This document shows, piece by piece, positions 35,000-45,301 of a DNA stretch of 64,000 nucleotides (its first letter is position 1; each line of letters opens with the position of its first letter). Where the stretch lies: positions 327,229 to 391,228 of the forward strand of contig JAAGOF010000213.1 of assembly GCA_010645155.1 (NCBI GenBank). The letters are read 5' to 3'. The translations under genes and the position numbers were made by a program. The notes under the pieces were generated by a model, which did no database searches, had not been told where the DNA came from, and saw only the letters and a list, made by a program, of their open reading frames with translations. Origin of the DNA: Tigriopus japonicus (Eukaryota > Arthropoda > Copepoda > Harpacticoida > Harpacticidae).

Positions 35000-36167
35000 C
35001 AGAAATCGAATGAATACTTTCTGACCTTCAATGCAATTTATTTTTCAAATATTTTCAAGGTCCTGTACAATGCAAGATTGATTGCAGGTCCGGTTGTAGT
35101 TTATCAGTACTAGGTTTAAACTTGATTTGCGATGTAAAATATGATAACCCTACACCTAACTGAGCTTCTAATGAGAGAAAAGCAAATAAGGAGTTTTGCT
35201 TATTTGCAATTTCCTCGCGTCTAAAAATCTGCAAAGGTAATCGCTCCCATTTGTGTCAACTCATAGCTTGAACTAGCTTGAACCAGTGGCTTGAACCACA
35301 AACTACCCCCAGACTTCTCAATTCTAGCTAAGCAGGCAGACCGCCGTGACAGTGCGGAGATCCGTGACCTCTAGATGACGTAGGCTGTATTTTCTGAATT
35401 GACTCGGAGAATCGAACTTCAAAAAGGATATTTGCGTTACAAACACGGTGGCGCACTCTATGACATTCCTTATGAAACCATCATTTTTACCAATGTTGTT
35501 AGGTAATCCCTCATAGAGGGCGGTTTTGTCGACGTCAAAATTGAGATATCTCTATTTTATTTATCTATGCTTGAACTTAATCTGATCCATTTTACAGCTT
35601 ATGATGTCGAAACTTATTGTTTCAATTTCACTCAACCTCCAAAAACTGGTCTTTTAGAAAACTTTTTTAAGCGCAATGAGTTCGCAATGAGAATTATTTC
35701 GCAACGAGCTCCTCTTGAACATGTCATTTTATATCATACTGACCTGGCTTGGTTCAGGTTATTTTGATATATTACATGGATTTTATTTTGTTTTTTGGCT
35801 TTAAAAACACCACAAATCCGAATTATTCATTCCTGCCAATTCCCACCTACCCGGATTTAGGACAAAGGTTGCATGAAGTGCGATTCCATATTCTGAAAAA
35901 TTTAATTTGCCGCACAAATAGGTCAGTGGCATGGCGCAAATAAGTGATAATTTGTAAGCATTTCATAATTAATCAAAATTATTCATCCCAAGTAATCCAT
36001 CATTTTTCTGATAGCAGCTGCAGTTTTCACTTTTAGAATAAAATCTGACAAGGAGATTTTGAAATGTATATTGTTGTATCAAAGAACAAATAAACATTAC
36101 CATTTCATCGGAAAACCTAGACTGAAGACAATACAGCAGGGGTTGGCAACCACATTGGAGTTATGGC
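35000..36167. other. Intergenic, nothing recognised
   Basis: No supported gene or repeat. The sequence near 36140 leads into the CAGGG-ended repeat. Confidence 0.4.
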
Positions 36168-36949
36168 CAGGGTTGGTCGGGGGATCAACTTTTTCGATTC
36201 ATCCCCTTTACCCGGGGATAAACGGGATAAATGGGGGGATATTCAATTTGAATTCATAAGTTAACTAAATGGTCTCTAAATATGGGTTAAATAAACGCTT
36301 TAAAAATGTTATAATTAATAGGTTTTTAGGTATAGGTATAACTTATTCCCTGGACCTAAACTTATATAATACAATAAAAGCAAAGTTGTTTCCCATTGAA
36401 TTGTGGGTCCAAAAAGTGCCATGATGTCTTTGTGTATTTGGATTCAAACCTAAAAAGTCATTCGGAACACCGTGGGTACTTGATGAGACGTGATGAAATT
36501 GAAGAAATCTTCCAAAGTTGAAGATTATCTAAGTCAGAATACTTGATGCTTAGTAAATGTAATATAGAGACACAAAAATGAACTTATTTCTAGAAATAAG
36601 GGGAACATGTTTGAAAAAGGAGGGAAATCCCCTTTATCCCAGTTATTCCCTGGAGGAAAATCCCGTTAATCCCAATAAACGGGACGCTTTATGGATGAGA
36701 TAGCCCACCAACTAACCCTGCAATATTCCTACTGAGCGGACAGTCTTTATCAGATTGCAGCTCCAAAGCTGCGTTTTGACTTCGGAAACACAAANNNNNN
36801 NNNNNNNNNNNNNNNNNNNNNNNNNNNNNNNNNNNNNNNNNNNNNNTCCCGTTTATCCCTTTTACTACTTGAAGGAAAATCCCGTTTATCCAAGGGGAGA
36901 TAAACGAGACTCTTTTCGGAGGGGATAATCCCCCCGACCAACCCTGGAT
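36168..36949. mobile_element. CAGGG-ended repeat with TIRs, spanning the assembly gap
   Basis: CAGGGTTGGTCGGGGGATCA at 36168 returns inverted as ATCCCCCCGACCAACCCTG near 36945. The interior is rich in GGGATAAACGGGATAAA words and their inverse. A third end-like copy (CACCAACTAACCCTG) at about 36701-36715 suggests nested or composite insertions. The ends are hAT-like; no clean 8-bp duplication was found. A partial relative lies at 37320-37490. Confidence 0.65.
36795..36846. other. Assembly gap (52 N)
   Basis: A run of 52 undetermined bases within the CAGGG-ended repeat, probably caused by its internal repetition. True length unknown. Confidence 0.99.
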
Positions 36950-36972
36950 GAAGTTATGATTTCGAGTATTTG

Positions 36973-37145
36973 GTCCAATTAATTACGTTCTTCTGTAAGG
37001 GAGACCTTTTTTTCATTAGGCAAACAACGTATTTCAATTTTCAGCTAAATTGGTGCCCGGAGTGTACACTAACGTTATTCCTCCTCAAAGATATCTACCA
37101 AAGAGAGCACAGAATGAATGAGCTCGCTCTTTTGTTGTAAAATAA
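36973..37145 (+). repeat. Dispersed repeat with GAGCTCATTC/GAATGAGCTC words
   Basis: AATTACGTTCTTCT near the left and AGAGCACAGAATGAATGAGC near the right recur, with variation and in either orientation, at 41430-41640 (IR intron) and inside the foldback MITE at 60952-61279. It probably represents the interior of that MITE family. Confidence 0.5.
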
Positions 37146-37319
37146 TCACCAGAATAGGGTTATAGCTTATTCTAGGGACACTAAGATAGATATTGGCCGT
37201 CAGAGGCTAACTCACGGCAGGCTTGCTTCAATCCCGCCCGGTTGACAATAAACCCAAAAAAAAACACCCGGGTGGGTTTTTTATGGGTTTTTCGGATTTT
37301 CGTCTTTTTGCCCTAAATG

Positions 37320-37490
37320 CAGGGTTGTCGGGGGATTAACTTTTTCGATTTATCCCCTTTACCCGGGGATAAACTGGATAAATTGGGGAATAAACGGGAT
37401 AAATGGGGGGATAAACGGGGTGAACCGGTGGATAAACGAAATAAAGCCAATTTTGTTCCGATTTTGACATGTTTGAATAATTTTTGGCAA
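37320..37490 (+). repeat. Partial copy of the CAGGG-ended repeat
   Basis: CAGGGTTGTCGGGGGATTAA at 37320 and several GGGATAAATGGGGGGATAAA words match the left end at 36168. The copy ends near GGCAACCCTG at 37485. Confidence 0.7.
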
Positions 37491-37516
37491 CCCTGAATGC
37501 CAAAGGAATGTAGGAA

Positions 37517-37615
37517 GCCAGAGTGGCCACGCCTACTAGCGCGTTCTTAAAAGTGCCGAGTGTAAGTGCTTTTCCAGACGGCGTAGGTTCGAATCCTGTT
37601 GGGGGTCGGATTGAA
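37517..37615 (+). repeat. tRNA-like segment (possible SINE head or degenerate tRNA)
   Basis: A perfect B-box-like GGTTCGAATCC lies at about 37587-37597, preceded by GAGTGGCCACGCC, which resembles a degenerate A box of a class II (Leu/Ser) tRNA. No closed acceptor stem could be drawn, so a functional tRNA is unlikely. It sits immediately upstream of a LINE endonuclease relic. Low confidence. Confidence 0.3.
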
Positions 37616-37754
37616 GCTGTCGGGAGAAATCCTTTCTCCCCTCCCCAACAAACCCTTCCTGTAGGGCAAAATTTTGTTAGTAAGCAAGATTTTTTTAAGG
37701 TTAGACAGGAAGGTCCAAGAACTGATAGACTTGGTCCATCGGAAGACCTTAAGT

Positions 37755-39270
37755 CCATAAAAGGGCTTTATTTGAACGTGCATTGTCTAATTTTCAAAAA
37801 AGACTCATTTCTATCGCAGAGACTTGGCTTCGTCCAGGAGTTTTAGATGAAGAAGTAGCAATAGCTGGTTTTAGGCTAGTTCGTTGTGAAAGGGTACGGC
37901 CTGACAACCCCATTTACCCACATGGGGGCATATGTCTATATGTCAGGAAAGACCTACATTTTAGTCATGTTCAAATGTCGAATGGAGAAGTAGAAGTTTT
38001 TATTTGTCACATCAAGGTTCTTGATCTTATGGTTGTAACAATGTATCGGCCACCTTCTTGTAGCTCTTCTTCATTTCTATCAACTCTCCAATTCATTGGA
38101 AAGGAGTTAGATCGAGAGGTTTGTACTCGACTCTTTGTAGTTGATGACTTCAATTTTCCGGCTAGCATTGTTGAGTGGTAGGTTAGTCCGGATGGGTACA
38201 TTCCCATTTCGAAAACAGCATCGCTGTCTTTCGAAAAATTGGAAGAGTTTGCAATCTTGCATAATCTCTCTCAACACGTTGGTGTTGCAACCAGAGCAGA
38301 GAGTGTTCTGGACTTAGTTTTTTCCAATGACCCTGATCTGATCCAGTATGTCCATGTTGCCCCATGAAGCCTTTCAGATCATATCATTCTTGAGATAGAG
38401 TCGACCATTACTCAAAAGCCGGCGAGGTCTAGAGTTAAACCTGCACAAAAAGTGGGTCTGGCAAAGTTCAAGTTCAAAGAGGAACATTGGCCTCTTATTG
38501 TTGAAAGATTGGAAGAGTTGGACTTGATTTCAATTCTGAATTGAACTTGTAGTTCGATCTTCAAGTTTCTTCTATTGATTGATCGTGTCTTTGAGTTCAA
38601 GGTAATCCGAGGACACGGGAGACATTCCATCGTGCAAACTGGGTTATATTTGAGCTCGATGAAATTGCCCATTTAGACCCAGCAGGGAAATCTAGTTCTC
38701 ATTGGTGGTTTGACGGTCGTCACCATCAGAGATGGTTTCACACGTACTTGTGGGCGAGTTTTGGCACCGTACCAGTTCCTCCATGGCCCGATATGGCTCA
38801 CAAATATCGTTTATATCAAATATCATATATCATATATCTCACTTCATTCAATGCCTTCTCCTCTCAGATTGACGCAAGGTTACGAAATTACTCACGCAAC
38901 CTACCGTTTTGACTGGGTTCCTTTCTAAGCTAGATAGCTGTAGCGACCGTAGAGGTTTTGCTTGTGCTCTGAGAGCACCTCCAAATCCCAAGGAATCCAG
39001 GCTAGTTCGAACAATGAAGTCCACCTCTCTGCTATATCGGGCTCCATCCTTGTTCAATCTTTTGCCCAATAGTTTCTATCCGGAATTTGTGGAACAGCTT
39101 TTAAAGCAGGGTTAGAAAAGTTTTTAAATACTACTCCTTATCAACCCATTGTTCAAGGGTTCAGTAACTCGTTGGTAGACCAAATTTTGGATAAATGTTA
39201 TTTTTTTATTTAAATTTATGATTGATTTGTTTACAGAGAATCGCATTCCTTGTAGCTGTAATAAAAAACC
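37755..39270 (+). mobile_element. LINE relic with endonuclease and 3' end, RT deleted (same family as 2785)
   Basis: 37790-38400 encodes IAETWLRPGVLDEEVAIAGF, GGICLYVRKDLHFSHVQMSN, VDDFNFPASIVEW and SVLDLVFSNDPDLIQYVHVA, an AP-endonuclease-like domain. 38400-38560 gives KVGLAKFKFKEEHWPLIVER. After a gap lacking the RT, 38940-39120 encodes CALRAPPNPKESRLVRTMKS, almost identical to the C-terminus of the 2785 copy. The 3' tail GAATCGCATTCCTTGTAGCT lies at 39239. Stops and frameshifts are present; the usual GDFN is DDFN. Confidence 0.85.
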
Positions 39271-39365
39271 GCAATCAATAATAAAGTAACGCTTCCTCCT
39301 TCTAGTATGTTTTTGATGATCAGTTTTGATGTCGCCGTCTTTCGAAAAATTGGAAAAGTTTGGCA

Positions 39366-39684
39366 ACTACTGATGTGTTTTGAGTTGGATTTTTGGCAGA
39401 GTTTTGCCATTTTGGTTTTTTAGGGTCAAAAATATGACCACAACTAAACTTTTCAACAGGCAATTGACCTTATCTACCATAAGCTATTGCAGCACTGCCA
39501 ACTCGAAATCCATTTTTATAACTATTGATGGAACTCGAAATCGAATTAGTTCGATTGTTGCCAAATTGGTCCCTGTTTAGGTCTTTTCAAAAAGTTCTTA
39601 ACAACCTGCCCTTTTTAACAACGATATACTTCCGAGTCAAAAATATGGCAGCACTCCTGGTTCAAAACACATCACTAGTAGCAA
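39366..39684. mobile_element. MITE 1 inside LINE fragment
   Basis: The left end CTACTGATGTGTTTTGAGTT and right end GTTCAAAACACATCACTAG are inverse copies with few changes. The interior matches 5155-5265 in inverse orientation. It interrupts a collinear LINE sequence. The target duplication is not resolved. Confidence 0.72.
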
Positions 39685-39720
39685 CCAGGGCAAAGAATGT
39701 TCTGTGTTTGTTTTTTTCTA

Positions 39721-40023
39721 GAGGGCTAACAGAGAAATGACACTCCGAAAATATTCGTGAGTCACCAAGCCTGCATTGTGTGTGCAATGGGATTTGACAT
39801 TGAACACACTAGGTTACGTGATTCACAACCCGAACTTGCGTTTTTAGGGAGTCACTGGCAAAATTGCTCATTCAACTGCTGTGGTCGAACAAGAGCAATA
39901 ATGTATGATGAATCAAGTCACTTGACACCCTTGCTTCAGGGATCAATGAAGTGGGTTCGAAACAAATCTCCACTGACTGTACTGGATTGACATTTCTCTG
40001 TTAGCCCTTCGTTAGCCCTCTAG
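39721..40023. mobile_element. MITE 2 inside LINE fragment, 8-bp target duplication
   Basis: GAGGGCTAACAGAGAAATG at 39721 returns as CATTTCTCTGTTAGCCCT near the right end, followed by a second partial end copy (GTTAGCCCTCTAG). TTTTTCTA is present on both sides (39713-39720 and 40024-40031). The uninterrupted LINE at 38320 shows the empty site. Non-coding, about 303 bp. Confidence 0.88.
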
Positions 40024-40274
40024 TTTTTCTAATGATCCTGATCTGATCCAGTATGTCCATGTTGCCCCTAGTAGCTTGTCAGATCATTACATTCTTAAGA
40101 TAGGGTCAACCATTGCTCAAATGTCGGTGAGCTTGCGAGTTTAACCAATTAAAAAGGTGGGTGTGGCCAAGTTTAAGTTCAAAGATGAACAATGGCCTTT
40201 ATTGTCGAAAGATTGGGAGAGTTGGATTTGATTTCAGTGCATGCAAATTTCCGTTTCATAAAGATTGGACTGAC

Positions 40275-43200
40275 TCAACATGGATGAAGGCAGAAACATG
40301 TCAATTCCCAAGCCAGGGTCATTAAGCTGACAAAACAACCGATTCCAAATACCACAAACAAGAAACCCACATTCAATAAATCGAGAGAAAATGTCTGGTT
40401 TTTTAACGCTGGCTTATTTCCATTCTTTCTCGGAATCCACTTCCGTTGAAGATATTCTAGAATGCCTTGTTCTCTTAGCTTTCGGATTTCATGGTCCATC
40501 ACTTGAGCAATGTCTGAATCTGGTTGGAAACCAAAGAAATAGTGATTGGTAAAAGCAACCTCTGGCACAATGGTCACCAACTCTTTCGACCGAAGTTGGA
40601 GCCACATCGGAGTTCCAAAATAAACTTCCTTTTCCATCCCCGGATCTGTCAGACGCTGAACGATAATTTCATCATCAAGGAACTTGAAGCGATCGGCTAG
40701 CTTCCTGAATGAAGAGCCTTCCCCTAAGATTTCCTGAGAAACCACAGATTCCTTACGGCACAATATGTCGTAGTTATGCTCCAAAGCAGCTTTGAGGGTA
40801 TTGATGGTGATGGGAGGAGGGTCTGCTGTCATGAATGATGTTAGGGTAGCCGAGTACATGGTGAAAATAAAGTAAGAAGACAAACTACAACAGAAAGCAA
40901 TCCTTTGATTTGAAACCATCCTTGAATATGAAGGTCCTCTTTGGAGTAACATATTCCCAATCATAGTTACACTTTGAAGTATTTTATCCCGCAGAGGTGA
41001 CCTCCAAATAATGGCCCATGTCAATGTGGACATTATGAAGAAAAGGCCAACAAAACCAAGCCAAGTTTGCAACCTGAATACATCCAGGTATGCCCATATG
41101 TTGAATGGTATACCTTTGGAAAATATTAGAGTGATCAAGACAGGAACAGTTTGCGTTTTCCTTCAAAATGATAATATTTTTACTTAGGAACCTTAATAGA
41201 GAAAAGAATTTATATAGAGCCAGTCAAATATCACCTCAAATTTTCAAACCATTCAAACTTTTTGCAACATTTCCATCATACAGATGGGAGGGAATTCCTC
41301 TCTCTCTTTAAAATTGGATTTGAGCCAAGAAGGAATGCATTATGGTGAGTTGCTTAGAGTAGACCAAGTGCTTCAATATTAAGCTCAATCGAATGTCGGA
41401 TTTAAAATGTATGCCTTCTCAAATTTTAATACCAAAGAGAGCATGGATGAATGAGCTCACCTTTCTATGGTAAAACAATTGCCATTTTAACTTTCATTCA
41501 CTCTCTGTAGGATTTGCACTGAGCTTTGAGAGGGCATAACTTTTGACTCCGCCCTTTGATTGATTGAGCCAAAAATTGAATTGCGATGTCTACCCAAACT
41601 CTGCAAGGTATCATAGGTAGAAGAACGTAATTGATTTGATATTATCAAGAATCAAATTTCTCATCGCTAGAACGCTAGAAAATTTAGTGCTTTTGGGCTG
41701 ACCTTAAAACGTCAGGATATCTTGCTCGAATCCAAAGAAAAAAAATCCCTCGTTGTAATAATTGTTTGAGTTCAATTATGAGCAGAGTTGAAATATTGGC
41801 CCTAGTTTTGTTTTCTGGATCTAAAACCTTTATTCGTCCAGACTTTTCAAAAGGGATGAGCAAAAACTAAAAGCAAAAATGGTATCAGCCAATTCAGAAC
41901 GCATCAAAAAAAATCGAAAATCATAACATCAAAAATGAAGGCAACAAATAAGCTAGTTAACTGATGAAAAGAATAGAATCAGGAATTTTACCTTTTTTGA
42001 TTAACAGTTTACCGGGTGATTCATAAGAAACATAACTACAAATCATGTCCATAACTCGGAAATAGCTAATTTCAATAAAATGTACCTAGTTCAAAAAGAC
42101 GCGGCAGATGACAAATATTTAGATAAAACTATTTTTCTCTTTATGTCGCTTGGTAATGGTTATGATGTGAGTTCCAGTCGAAAGAGCAGACCAGTGTTAC
42201 CAGAATTTTACGAACCAATCATGCCAAAAAATATCGAATATAGGGTCAGATTTGGCTAGATGGAAGCACGTAATGTTATTGTCATGCTTTGGCACTTCTG
42301 CAAAAAAAATTGAAAACCAAAGTAGTAATCATTTAAAGCAATACAGACATTCTAGATAGAATACTTTACTTGCAAGAATGAATTTCATGTCAAAAAATCT
42401 TTTTTATCTATTTTTGACAATAATTATTTTCCTTAGGGCAGTATCTAAAGACGTTTTTCTTTCTGTTTTGAAAGTGGAAAATTTATAATGAAAGGTAAGT
42501 GTTTTTAGTAAATAAGCATTTGCCATTATTTAACTTGAAACTACTGATACTGAAAAATCTGGCAACGCTGTTTTGTTTTTCTTTTGTACGGACCATCGTC
42601 ACCATTACCAAATGATGTTGTGTTGAGTTTTTTTTACCAAAAACTTGACAAGACCAGAAATGAAATCTGAGATCGATTTGCATCACATTAACTTACCCTC
42701 AGGTGAAAATTGGCAGGTCTTTGATGAAAACAAAACTATTAAGTAATTTTGTAATTTAGAGATATGAATAACCCTCTCGTCACAATTTTTGTTCCTTTTG
42801 TGGTTTAAGACATTCCTAACCCTCTTCTTTTTAATGTTTTAGTCGATTGATCACTCTAATAATGCATTTGCCTTTGGGTGGTGGGAAAATAAGTGAAAAA
42901 TAGTTCAAATGAACTATGTCACTGTATTGAATGACCAATGAGCGTTCCTCAGTATAGGATAGACCACCAATGACAACATCAAAGTCATGGAGTATCAGCC
43001 CCTTGATAAGTCCATTCCATTGTCCTTGATCGTCCATATTACCCCATTTACCATCGGCAGAAAATTGAGTTTCATGCGTGAAATTCATTTTTGCAGCCAA
43101 AATCTGAATGATTTCCTCAAAATATCCAGTAGGAGGGTTGGAAGGTGAGTAAATAGCAAATGGAGTATTTGGAAGGGAACCTGTAATGATTGGGAGGCCC

Positions 43201-43664
43201 TGGAAATCATTTCGGTATTTGATAGATGCAAATTTTTTTTCTACTATCAATCCTGAGAACTTGGTCCAAGTTCCAATTTGTTGAGTAACCAAGTGTTGAT
43301 GCAAAGAATAACTTTGAATCAAGTCTATTTGAAGCCCCTCGGTTTTGTATAAATATAGCCTTGAATCCAATCGTAAATGCGGTGTTAGAAGGTCGAGAAT
43401 GTCCCCATGAAATGGAACAAGCACTTGATTACGACGGATTACATTTTGATTTAAGAGCACGTTCAAAGTTCCCGGTTCCAGAATTTCCAAAATCACAATT
43501 GAAAATCCGATCAGGCTTGTGTTGGCAAAGGTACTCGAAAACTCCAGTTCTGTCATCAGATGACTCCATTTCAGGCTCTCTGACACTTGATGGATCACAC
43601 TGCCAACAAATATGGGTTTTCCATAAGGAAAGGTTTGTAAAAAGTCCAAAAGAAAAGGCCACAT
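40275..43664 (-). CDS. Ionotropic receptor (variant ionotropic glutamate receptor, IR family)
   Basis: Arthropod IRs are ligand-gated cation channels in sensory neurons. Exon 1 is 42872..43664 from ATG 43664 (MWPFLLDFLQTFPYG); exon 2 is 40275..41113; the product is 543 aa. The 1758-bp intron has a GC donor (AAAG|GCAAAT) and an acceptor TTTTCCAAAG; splicing gives FPPPKGIPFNIWAYLDVF, a typical pre-M1 motif. S1 holds DVVIGGLSYTEERSLVIQYS with the binding Arg kept. M1 is about 282-301, the pore GNMLLQRG about 317-324, and M3 ends MYSATLTSF in place of SYTANLAAF. S2 holds EGSSFRKL and PEVAFTNHYFFGF; M4 is near the C-terminus. No signal peptide is clear, so an upstream exon may be missing. Ligand unknown. 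Confidence 0.88.
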
Positions 43665-43718
43665 TGTGAAAAAAAGTTGTGGAGTAGCGCGAACTTCAAG
43701 CAAAAGGCGAAGAAACAC

Positions 43719-44700
43719 TGTCTATTAAAACCTTTCAACCCTTTGTGAAGTATGTGAAGCAACTACCATTAGCATTGTTCAACAAACATCAATTAGTCTC
43801 ACCATATTTGATCAAATATTTGTAAACTCAAGTGGGTGGAGCTCAATGCTTTCATAATTGCCAAATGAGCAAAATTCATGAACCTCAAATTTCTTATCAA
43901 TTTCAATTTAAAAGCGGCCTTGGCACATTGTCAAACCAAGAAAAGACCAAATCATGTGGGTGGTCAACACCGTGGTAGGACCCTGGATCGCATTGTAGCG
44001 CACTTTAGTGATCCATTGGAACATTCTAGATCAAACTATTGGAGCGACAACCAAATTGATTTTTCCGCCATAGTCTACGTACTCACAATACTTTGTTTTT
44101 AATTTCACGTTTTTCCCGGCTTAATATAATTGGATTATTTTGAACTTACTTGGAAACCCATTAGTAATTACCATGAAACAATTCGTTTTGAGAATATTGC
44201 CCATTTTTGACCCCAAAAAGTCGAAAAACGCTACAGTTACATCAAAAAATAAATTCCCAAAGATTTCAAAAAGTTTTTCGGTAGGCGTGTTCAAGTAAAT
44301 GTAACAAATCTGTTACCGACTTTTAAATTGAAGTTACACTAACGCCATCTACCATTCAAATGTGTCTTTTCTCTAAGAGTAGGCTTTTTAAAATAACAAT
44401 TTTGGCATGATTTTGCACATATTTTTCATAAGCTTGGCTGCTTTGAATTCCACAGATGGTTAAGCTAAGATTTGGTATAACTATGATTATCAGAAAAGCT
44501 CAATTTCCCACTATTTCAAATTTTCCAGGAAAAGATTTAAAATTTCCCTAACTTATAGTAATTTGAACTTCTCCAAATTTATGAATTAATTCTTGATATT
44601 TTCTTTTTTTGAAATGCAAATGTTTGTGGGAAAAGATGGTATGTATATGAACCAAAGTACCATCATGAGAAAGCCATCCTTTGATGTAAAAAGGACTCAA
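43719..44700. other. Intergenic, nothing recognised
   Basis: AT-rich spacer; GACCCCAAAAAG near 44210 also occurs near 6169, perhaps an old repeat. No gene seen. Confidence 0.4.
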
Positions 44701-44919
44701 TGTTCCAACAAGATGCGACTCATCGCATCATGCAAGAACAGTAGGCTGCGCCTTATTTGACTATATAAGACAATGTTCCTACTGAATAAATAGCTGTCTT
44801 TTGACACTTGTCCGACCGTTGGTCGACAGTTGATCACTTGTTCCATCCTTAGTTGCATTCTCCTTATTTCTGACTAAGTCTCGTGTCCAAGTTCTCACTG
44901 AACTAGATCGAGCACTACA
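44701..44919 (+). mobile_element. Possible solo LTR
   Basis: Begins TGTTCCAACAAG and ends GAGCACTACA, i.e. TG...CA. Inside are a TATA box (GACTATATAAGAC near 44760) and an AATAAA near 44785, the order expected for an LTR. No target duplication or internal retroviral sequence was found. A first non-coding exon with its promoter (TATATAAG, then a donor CAG|GTATTT) is an alternative. Confidence 0.45.
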
Positions 44920-45017
44920 GGTATTTAAAATCATTTTTATTTCGAACTTAAAACTTCAAAAAAAATTAAAGGACCCTTAGATGTTCAAAATATACCGCAA
45001 AATCACGAATTACACCT

Positions 45018-45301
45018 TTTTAACCAATGGATGAGTGTAATCGAACGAATTCAGCTGGGGATTCTGGGGCAAAATGGCTAGGGATGGGTCAGAACTAGGT
45101 TTGGACATTTCCTAGTTTTAGTTTGCTACGTGAGGAAAAAAAATCTTATTTCAATTGATTGTCAAAATGAAGAAAACGAATTGGGCTCAAACATTTTGAT
45201 TAAGTTTTTTGGAGGGTGAGTCTCGACTCTGACGCATCCCTAACCATTTTGGCCCCAGAATCTCCAACTGAATTCGTTCGATTACACTCATCCATTGTTA
45301 A
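45018..45301. mobile_element. Foldback MITE with 66-bp arms
   Basis: TTAACCAATGGATGAGTGTA at 45018 returns as TACACTCATCCATTGTTAA ending at 45301; arms continue inward through CGAACGAATTCAG and its inverse. Near the arms' inner ends are TAGGGATGGGTCAGA and TCTGACGCATCCCTA, hAT-like termini that may mark a second element nested in the first. Confidence 0.8.

Larger units (their letters stand above)
39337..40240 (+). mobile_element. LINE endonuclease fragment split by two MITEs
   Basis: 39337-39365 (GTCTTTCGAAAAATTGG), 39685-39720 (GCAACCAGGGCAAAGAATGT) and 40024-40240 (TGATCCTGATCTGATCCAGT, with SNDPDLIQYVHVAPSSLSDH) are consecutive pieces of the endonuclease region seen intact at 38220-38560. 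The two interruptions are separate MITEs, listed on their own. Confidence 0.82.

Noticed and set aside
37587..37597. Functional tRNA gene
   Set aside because: Only the B box is convincing; acceptor and anticodon stems cannot be closed.
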